Source: Punica granatum (taxonomy: Eukaryota; Streptophyta; Magnoliopsida; Myrtales; Lythraceae). Taken from it: a DNA stretch of 64,000 nucleotides. Below the pieces are notes generated by a model, which saw nothing but the letters and a program-made list of their open reading frames with translations, did not search any database and had not been told where the DNA came from. Both the position numbers and the translations under genes were made by a program. Shown piece by piece: positions 56,131-64,000 of this stretch. The stretch is taken from positions 14,926,001-14,990,000 of the forward strand of contig NC_045131.1 in NCBI RefSeq assembly GCF_007655135.1, given 5' to 3'. Positions within the stretch are counted from its first letter, which is position 1. Each line of letters begins with the position of its first letter.

Positions 56131-59060
56131 AAAATTTTCGAAAATGTTAGCTAAAGTTAACCATACGCTGACATTTTTAAGCTTAGCCGACACAAAAAAA
56201 GTCGGCTAATGTAACCCTATGCCTACCTTTTCCCAACTTTTCAAACGTCAACATTTGTCATGGATGTTGTTAAAGTTTGAAAACATATTGTTATTTCGTC
56301 ACTGGATGTCATCAAAAGTGTTGTCAAAGTGCAAAAGTGTAAGAAGTAACACGTTTTCACCTTATTATGCAATTTGTTGTCATTGGTATTCGTGGCTCAT
56401 AATAGGCAGGGCAACATGTTATTTTCTTATAAAAATACGTTTTCATATAACATAAGATGTTATCGAGGATGATATTGATTAAATAAATCTTTTAACATTA
56501 TGTTTAAGATGGTCTTCAATAGTTATCAATCGACCTAAATTTACAGACGCTCTTTAATAAATAGACAGATTTACTTACGAAAAATCTTTCAAATAAATTT
56601 TGAATATGCTTTACTTAGAAAACTATATGGCTTTGAGCCTTTTATGGGATCACAATTTCAGCTATTAGAGTACAATCTCCGAGAGGCCTAGTCAAGAAGA
56701 CATTGTTATGCATACTCACGGTGGTTGTTTATCAAGATAACAATTTACTATCTTACCAAGAAATAAAATGTGGTGCAATATTTTAAAAAATTATTCCAAA
56801 ACAATGAATTTTCTGACATTTGTAATTACCTTCCCACTTTCCATATGAAAACTTGGTACATGTCTGCTTTGATCGAGATAATTCAAGACATAACTCAACA
56901 CATCATTGTTCTTTCATGATTAATTGCATGAAAGAAGATAATTGTTTCACATGAACTTGGAAAGTGTAAAGCTAATCGAAATCCAATTGTCAATAATGGA
57001 ATTGAGTTGGAAGAGACTGATTTCACCCAAGTTTGACTAGATCACACTTAAAGTTAAAAAGATCCAAATAATTAGCTGCATTCGATCATATAAAACAACT
57101 TTTAAATTCCTTGTGGTCTAGATTTCTTCGAAACCGAAAGAAACATCCTCACAAACATGACCATATATTATAAGAGATCTATTAAACATTTGAAAGTGTG
57201 TATTGTATTCATACCTTACTTGAAACACACAATTTGGTTTCGTGATAAGGACTTAAACACACAATTTGGTTTCAATTGAAAAGCTTATGTAGTGTTCTTA
57301 CGAGTCAATCCTTAATTTATGATATTAAATCCGCGCAATGTATATATATTTATAATTAATGCAAACAAATGGAGGAGGAGAATACGTGACGCACAAAACT
57401 ATTACCAGTAAGATTAGAATCCAGGATCTCTTTTGTTCCGAATCGTGGGGAATATCCGCATTAGTTATTCTTTCAGGTTACGATATACTTTTATTTAATT
57501 AAAAATCATGATAGTAACATCCCTTCTAATAATTTAGGAAACAAGGCCCTAAAAACTTAATGATGAGTTCCATATGATTATGCAATAATTTTAGAACAAG
57601 AGCCCTCAGAAGCTTGATTTTCATACATAACAACAGATAGGATAATACATTGTCCAATCTGTTGTCTCGGACTAGACAACCTTGGGCTGATATTTAAAGC
57701 GTTGGCCCATGTAGATTTCAGGTGACAACATGTTGTCAACAGATATGACAACGAGTTTTCACCTGAGATGATCGACATGGGGCAATGCTTCGAACGTTGG
57801 CTCAAGGTTGTTTGGGCCGACGCTTTTCAAAACGTCAACCAAATCTGTTTAAGCCAACGTTTCAAACGCGTCAGCCTTTAAAAAAAATTCAAAGGCTGAG
57901 TGAGAAATTTTCCACCTAGCCCTTGAAAATTTTAAAATTCAAAATTTTTACAACCCTCTCTCCCTCCCTCCCTTCTTCTTCTTCTTCTTAGTTGCCCCTC
58001 TTTCCTGAAAAATATGTCGACACATCCTCTGCCTTTCCTCCTCTTTCCTTCTTCTGCCTTCTTCATTATCACATCCTTCACGCCACCACATCACCTCTAT
58101 AGCCTTTCTCCCTCCTCTACTCCTCATCTTCCACCATCGTTTTCCATCTCCTCTTCTCCCCTATCCTCATCCTCCTCCATCATCACCTTCACACCGGCTC
58201 CTCTTCTATTTCCTCGACCATCCTTTCCCTCACCATCGTTCTCCTCCACCACTACCTTCTCCTCCCGTTGCTCCTTTCGTTCCTTTGCCTCGCCGCTACT
58301 ACTGCTCACGCCTACCACCGCTACTGATGCCGTTGCTGTTGCTTGCTACTGCTTTCTGTTGTACCTTACCATCTCTCAATCGGTCAAAGCTAGCCACCAA
58401 GCGTGGTTGAAGCATTTCGAGATGATGGGTTTTCCTTCTTTTGTTCTGGAGATGATTTATTATCATTGTATTTGATTCTTTTTTTGTCATATTTTCTGAT
58501 GATTACGAGTTATACTTGAGTGTAATCGGGAGTTTTGTAATTTATTTGATATCAATCAGCAATAGTTAATCTCTTTAAGTATCAAATGTTGACAATAGGC
58601 TGTCAACAAATTTGACAACTAAGAATATGTTGTCAAATTTGGTGACAACCTTTGTCTTTTTTTTAAAAAAAATAAAATAAAATGATCTATGCCAAATTTT
58701 TTTGCATCGACCTTAGCCTGTTTAGGACAACATTTTTTGCATGGGCCTAGGAATGGTTTTGGCCGATGCCAAGAACATTGGCCTAGGCTCGGTTTTGGCT
58801 GATGCAAAAAAAAAAATGTCGGCTTAAACACAATTTTTGGTCCAAGCAACAAAGCGTCGGCCTAGACTTAGAGTTTAACTGACATTTTTGAAACGTCGAC
58901 CTAGGAGGGTGTTTTACCAACTTTTTTGAAAAACGTCAGGAACCCTATGTCGACTAGGTCAATCCTAACGTTTGTGAAAATGTCGAGAGGGTCTAAGTCG
59001 ACTTTTTTACGTTGGCAAAAGGCCAAGAAAGCGTCGACCTATACCCAATCTTTTGTAGTG
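56131..59060 (+). mobile_element. CACTA-type non-autonomous element, right part intact
   Basis: Ends TTTTGTAGTG at 59051-59060, the complement of the CACTA-family opening. About 250 bp of subterminal repeats precede it (variants of AACGTCGGCC / GTCGACCTA). The left end is damaged: 56140-56818 corresponds to 51770-52468 of unit A. The interior (56820-58500) has no transposase. A CT-rich tract at 57955-58350 gives a long Ser/Pro frame without a recognised domain. Confidence 0.6.
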
Positions 59061-59449
59061 ACAATAACAAAACGAGAGATTCTAATATGACTGCATCATC
59101 GTGATGCGGAGTCTCTCCATTGGTGGATGATATAGTGGGTCGCGGGATCCACGTGTATCCAACGGTGGGGAAACTCGTGTCACAATAACGCAGAATTATA
59201 TTAGCAAATACCCTAACAATATAATTACATTCATGTACACGTGTGTATATATATATGTGTATGTATATGCACAACTCTAGCTTTATTTTGTAGAGATATA
59301 TCCGCACTGCGTGCAGAATAACATAAAAATTTTTAATTATCGACTTGCCTAAAAAAACTATCGATTTTAGCATAATAAATGTTTACATTACCCTTATATA
59401 TTCAATAATTAGATAAGAATTGATTTACAATACTACAGTTATCATTAAA
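59061..59449. other. Intergenic, nothing recognised
   Basis: Short spacer with a TATATATG-rich patch near 59245-59270. No gene seen. Confidence 0.5.
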
Positions 59450-59689
59450 AAATAAAAAGGGAAAAAGACAACTTTGGTACTCAACCTTTGACGCTTTTAT
59501 CATTTTAGTCCTAAATATTTGTTTTTTGTTATTCTCATCCTCAAGCTTTCACTTTTTTACCACTTTAGTCCCTCCGTCAAATTTTCCATTAAAAAGTACC
59601 TTTTTATGTCAAAAAATAATTTTTAGAATATTAAACATTACAAAAAATTAGAAATTTACAGAAAAAACTATAAAAGAGAACTTTGGGGC

Positions 59690-60130
59690 AGCCTTGATGA
59701 TGGGGCTCCCCCACCTGATAGATAGAGAAAGAGAGGGTGCAAACCCGACGGTAAGGGCTCCCCCTTCGACCGCCGCCCTCATGGGATGTTTCCGAAGGTG
59801 TTAGAAGCCTCCGACATCCCATGAGGTGTAACTGTCGGTGAGTTGGCCCCCATCGTTGGGGCTGCCCCTACTCTCTCTCTACTATAATTTTCAAAGAGAA
59901 AGAGTGGGGGGCAGATCCGGCGGTGAGAGCTCCCCCGTCGGCAGCTACACCCCCAGGAGAGGTCGCCCAAGGCTCCCGACATCTCCGGCGACCTCTCATT
60001 AGAAGGGGGGAGGCAGTGACTGGAAGAGGGGCCTCCATCACCAAGACTGCCCCCTCTCTCTCTTTCTTCGAGAATTACAATAGAGAGAGGGGGCAGTCCC
60101 CTGCGGATGTAGCTGTCGACGGGGGAGCCC
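59690..60130. repeat. GC-rich, self-complementary patch
   Basis: Contains several copies, in both orientations, of GGGGGCAG..., GGCTCCCCC, CTCTCTCTAC-ATAATTTTC and CATCCGGCGG-like phrases around GAGAGA tracts. The overlapping frames on both strands (59779-60240 minus, 59923-60153 plus) reflect this symmetry and are unlikely proteins. Confidence 0.65.
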
Positions 60131-60135
60131 CTAAT

Positions 60136-60856
60136 CAAGGTTGTCAAACTTGACAGTTTATGTAGATGGGTGGAAACCTCGTAGACTTGTGAAGCAAACT
60201 CGTAAAGTTTATGAATCGTGTAATTGTACTTATAAAACAATCATTATACTTTTATTATAAATGATACTCTCAAAATAAGACTTAAAAACATGGGAACAGT
60301 ACCATAAAGGTATTCCATCTAAGTAGCATAAACATATAATTTAACTGGTTTAAAGATTTGGCCGCGCTAGAAATACTTAGAATGAACTTAGCATTCCAAT
60401 CAACTTCTGTACTTTTCAAAAGGAAAGAAGCAAAGCGAATGCAAAGAATTCAAAAAGCAAACTAGAGTGAAGATGCCCTGTTTCCTTAAAAAAAAGAAAC
60501 TAGAGTGAAGATAAAAAAACAAAAGGGAAAGATTCCCAAACCTAGAATTTCATTAAAATTAGAAAGTTAAAATTATTTTCTGGGTGTGAGTTGAATAGGG
60601 AAATGGCGAACATTGTTGCTTGAGATAGGGACTGACAAAGTTGGGGGTAATTCTCTTGAAAAATCGGTAAAAATACTCTAATTGAGCTGACTTGACAAAC
60701 TCGGCCGAGTTTACGAATTCTACCGAGTTTACGAGTTTATGCGCAAGTATAGGTCTACAACAACTTCCGACTCTATCATGAGCCTACTCAATTCTATGAG
60801 TTAGACTCTTAAACTCGTACGAGTTTACGAGTCAACTCGCGTGTTCGATGACCATG
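60136..60856. mobile_element. Nested hAT-like element, about 720 bp
   Basis: Termini CAAGGTTGTCAAACTTG and, inverted, CATGGTCATCGAACACG, followed by repeated CGAGTTTACGAGTT motifs near the right end. Flanks CCCCTAAT and CCCCCAAC agree at 6 of 8. The CA(A/T)GG opening matches the nested hAT at 42414. Confidence 0.55.
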
Positions 60857-61131
60857 CCCCCAACTGCCAAGGTGTCCCCAAGTTTTTTCTTTAAATTTCA
60901 GATTATTTTTTAATTTTCTGTAGTTTTTAATATTTTAGAAATAAAAAATATTTTAAGAAATTATTTATGGATGGAAAATGTGTTTTTTTTCAACGGAAAA
61001 ATTGACGGTGGGACTAAAGCGGCAAAAAATTGAAAGATTGTTGATGAGAATGGCAAAAAATAATGGTTTAGGACTACAGTGGATAAAACGCCAAATGTTG
61101 AAGATCAAAATTAACTTTTTCTAAATAAAAA

Positions 61132-61567
61132 TCATTGCTCAACTTCAACTAATTTGGTGAAGAAATAGAGCTCCAATGATAAGGAAATAAGAGGTTTGAG
61201 AGAAAAAGCATCATAATTTAACATTGGGATACCAAGGAGACCATCGGCCATTACCACCTCATACTTGCAACCAAAGGACTACCGACCGAGGAGTTAACCG
61301 CACTACCACCAACTATGAAGTCAGCCACATAAATTGGGAAATCACCCCTTATTACTCAAACCAACAACATAGAACCAAAGATTAACAAAATACGCCCCAG
61401 AGTGCCTTCATATAGGCACCGGCAAGGACGTATTATTGTTATAAGTTTTTTTTTGCCGTTGTTATGTATTCTTTTAGAGAATCCTTTTTGTTTGTCAAAT
61501 TATATAAAACAAATAAAAAGAAAACAATTAATTAATTTATTATTCTTTTGTTGTGAGCACTTGGTCG
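61132..61567. other. Intergenic, nothing recognised
   Basis: Less AT-rich patch at 61190-61430 without a convincing coding frame. No element ends seen. Confidence 0.45.
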
Positions 61568-61576
61568 TAAAAGGTA

Positions 61577-63704
61577 GCGGAAATAGTCTAAAAATTCAAA
61601 TAGTTTCCTTAAATTTCCCAATCTACCAACTTTTTAAATTTTGGTTTGAAAAATCAAAACGTTTCCTTCCATTTCTATCATCTACCAACCCGTTAGTTTT
61701 GACATTAACAGCACTAATGTGACCGTTAAATCTGCCTATATGGCATATGTCAGCACATGTGGCGGCAGTGTGCGGTCCTTTTAACCTGGAAAATCAAATA
61801 ATTTGACATTTTTCTCCAATCTACCAAAATATCAAAACTAAAAAAATTAACATATTTTTCATATGTTCCCTAATCTACCAAAAATATAGATTATAAGTTT
61901 GAATTACGAAGTCATATATATGTATGTTGGTTTGAAAATTGAAAAATATCGCCACATATCCAATATTTGTATTTTTTCTCAATTTTATATCAACCGATGA
62001 AAATAACACGAGGCACCCCAATGTTTAGTGGCGACATCTCAAATCTATCATACCATCAATATTCCATCCATTTTGGACAGAAAATCTGACATTGCACGTA
62101 ACGAAACTGACGTGGCAGTGTGCGGGCCACTCCTATGTTGGCTGACATTAAGAGTTCAATGAGCCAACTTCGAACTACCTGTTTTCATTGCTCGGGCCAC
62201 CATATTGTGAGTTCTTAGATGTTACGGAAATCTCATATATAGGACTATAGCTTAAAAGCAAGTTTCGAGCCAAAAAGCGAAGAAACGAGTAGAAATTCGA
62301 TTTTCATCATACAAAGCACAAATTTTTGCAAAACTATATCTCTCAAACTGTATAACGAAATTCCGAGCGGTCAATTGTTGTAGCTTCTTTGTTGCATGAG
62401 GAATATGAGAACGTAAATTTTTAGGACAAAATTGATTCTAATGGAATTCGCTATTTACGCAATTTCATGGGGCCAACTTGGAGCTGATTGTTTTCATCGC
62501 TCGGGCCGCCAATTTACGAATTCTCGAATGCTATGAAAAGCTCATATATAGAACTACAATAATTGGCATCTCATAATTTCATTTTACAGTTTGAGAGATA
62601 TAGGTCTGCAAAATTTCCGCTTTGCTTGATGAAAATCAAATTTCAAGAACAGTTTTCTAGCTCATTTCTTCGCTTTTTAACTCGAAACTTGCTTATAAGT
62701 TGTAGTCCTATATATGTGCTTTCCGTAGCATCCAAGAAGTGGCAAATTGGTGGCCCAAGCGATGAAAACAATTGGCTCGAAATTAGCCCAACTTTGCATA
62801 AATGGCGAATCCCATTATAATCATTTTTTGTCCAAAAATTTTACATGGCCAGATTTCTCATGTGACAAAAAAGCTACGATGATTGACTGCTCGTAATTTC
62901 GTTGTACACTTTGAGAGATATAGCTTTGCAAAATTATGCTTTCCGTGATGAAAATCGAATTTCAAAAACAGTTTTCTAGCTCGTTTCTTCGCCTTTTTGG
63001 CTTGAAACTTGCTTCTAAGTTGTAGTCCTATATATGAGCTTTCCTTAGCACCCACGAACTCGCAATATGGTGGCCTAAGCGATGACAATAGGTAGCTCGA
63101 AGTTGGCTTGATGAACTCTTCATGTCAGTCAACATAGGAGTGACCCACACACTGCCTCATCAGTATCGTTATGTGCAATGTCAAATTTTCTGTCCAAATA
63201 TGGAATATTAACGGTGTGATAGATTTGAGACGTTGTCACTAAACGTTAGAGTGCCTCGTGTCATTTTCATTGATTGGAATAAAATTGAGAAAAAGTGCTG
63301 ATGTAGGGATATGTGGCGATATTTTTCAATTTTCAAACCAATATATACATACATACATATATATATATATAATTTCATAATTCAAATTTATAATTCATGT
63401 TTTGGTAGATTATGGAACATATGAAAAATATGTTAATTTTTGAATTTTTGATATTTGATAGATCAGGAAAAAATGTCAAACTATTTGATTTTTCTGGTTA
63501 AAAGGACCGCACACTGCAGTCACATGTGTTGCCATATGCCACTTAGACAAATTTAACGGTCACGTCAGCGCCGTTAATGCCAAAACTAACGGATAAATAG
63601 ATGGGGAAAATGGAAAGAAACGTTTTGATTTTTCGGTTAAAATTTAAAAAATTGGTAAATTGAGAAATTTAATCAAACTATTTGAAGTTTTAGGTTATTT
63701 TCCC
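61577..63704. mobile_element. Fold-back MULE-like element, 2.13 kb
   Basis: The left and right halves are imperfect inverted complements almost to the centre (arms of about 1 kb), starting CGGAAATAGTCTAAAA on the left and GGGAAAATAACCTAAAA on the complement of the right. Flanks TAAAAGGTA and TAAAAGGAA match at 8 of 9, a MULE-type duplication. The centre (about 62460-62840) holds a further partial copy of the arm phrase CTATATCTCTCAAACTG...AGCTC-TTTCTTCGC, so the hairpin is nested. No protein-coding capacity; frames at 62563-62820 and 62858-63088 fall inside the repeats. Confidence 0.85.
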
Positions 63705-63713
63705 TAAAAGGAA

Positions 63714-64000
63714 ATTGCGGCCCTTGGGAACTCTAAGGCCAAGCAGGCATATAATAACATGAGTTTTGTATTAACGACATGTGTCACATGTTGAAACCGC
63801 GAATTCATTAAATGGTGTTACAAACGTACTAGAATGATATATACTCGTTAGCCAAAGGAAAGACGAGAAATATATTATTGTGGTGCGTCACACACGGGTA
63901 CTTGTAATTTTAATAATATAGCGTATGTGCATCAAAATGTATTTTGCATCCCAACTTTTAGGCCTAGTATTAAAATACCCCCTGACCTTTGAAATTTAGC
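63714..64000. other. Right edge, nothing recognised
   Basis: AT-rich sequence with no gene or element ends recognised. Confidence 0.5.

Larger units (their letters stand above)
52471..56818. repeat. Duplicated block, unit B (4.35 kb)
   Basis: Second full copy, head-to-tail with unit A. Private insertions are a Tourist-like MITE (52714-52957) and a hAT-type element (53384-53950). It carries the broken inhibitor gene and lacks the 1.1-kb tract of unit A. Confidence 0.85.
59459..61122. mobile_element. MULE-like element with about 200-bp inverted repeats, 1.66 kb
   Basis: Arms 59459-59660 and about 60890-61122 are inverted complements (GGGAAAAAGACAACTTTGG and AGAAAAAGTTAATTTTGA at the ends). 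Both flanks read AAATAAAAA, a perfect 9-bp duplication, although low in complexity. The interior has a GC-rich, internally repetitive patch (59690-60130) and a nested hAT-like element. No transposase. Confidence 0.7.

Noticed and set aside
58014..58475. 153-codon Ser/Pro/Phe-rich frame
   Set aside because: Arises from a CT-rich tract inside a CACTA-type element; composition is repetitive and no domain is visible.

Overview
This is a stretch of plant nuclear chromosome, almost certainly from a eudicot. It is AT-rich, genes are sparse, splice sites are GT/AG, and most of it is plant transposable elements: a Ty3/gypsy element, a TRIM, MULE, hAT, PIF/Harbinger and CACTA relatives, and Tourist-like MITEs. 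I cannot name the species from sequence alone. No tRNA, rRNA, CRISPR or bacterial-type feature was seen.

Layout. (1) 1-3.6 kb: the 5' part of a minus-strand protein-coding gene. Two coding exons are visible, with a probable untranslated first exon near 3.3-3.55 kb; the rest lies beyond the left edge. (2) 3.7-31 kb: repeat-dominated intergenic DNA. It holds a recently inserted, internally deleted gypsy element with only a gag-like frame (6.05-8.35 kb), a TRIM (8.84-9.33 kb), hAT and fold-back MITEs, a decayed MULE transposase (20.2-23 kb), and a 1.7-kb MULE with 400-bp inverted repeats around a GC-rich core (25.96-27.65 kb). (3) 31.7-38.6 kb: a 1.2-kb hAT element with perfect 8-bp target duplications, clustered Tourist-like MITEs, and what may be a 4.1-kb solo LTR carrying internal 155-bp tandem repeats. 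(4) 41.0-59.1 kb: a tandemly duplicated block, the biologically most interesting part. Each full unit carries a small two-exon minus-strand gene for a potato type-I serine proteinase inhibitor. Unit A (47.0-52.47 kb) has an intact 71-residue gene with Arg at the predicted P1 site. Unit B (52.47-56.82 kb) has a copy killed by in-frame stops and a 1-bp deletion. A third, gene-less remnant (41.04-46.07 kb) is split by a 4.65-kb PIF/Harbinger-like element, which itself contains a nested hAT and a fragment resembling half a double-stranded-RNA-binding domain. Insertions shared by, or private to, the units give a relative history. (5) 59.4-63.7 kb: two further MULE-like elements, one of them a 2.1-kb near-complete fold-back.

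Only two loci look like functional host genes: the left-edge gene and the unit-A proteinase inhibitor. I found no convincing new multi-gene system. The value of the window lies in the inhibitor duplication, the nested transposon record, and several hairpin or gene-fragment-bearing transposons. Boundaries and superfamily calls rest on reading terminal repeats and target duplications by eye; no database search was run.
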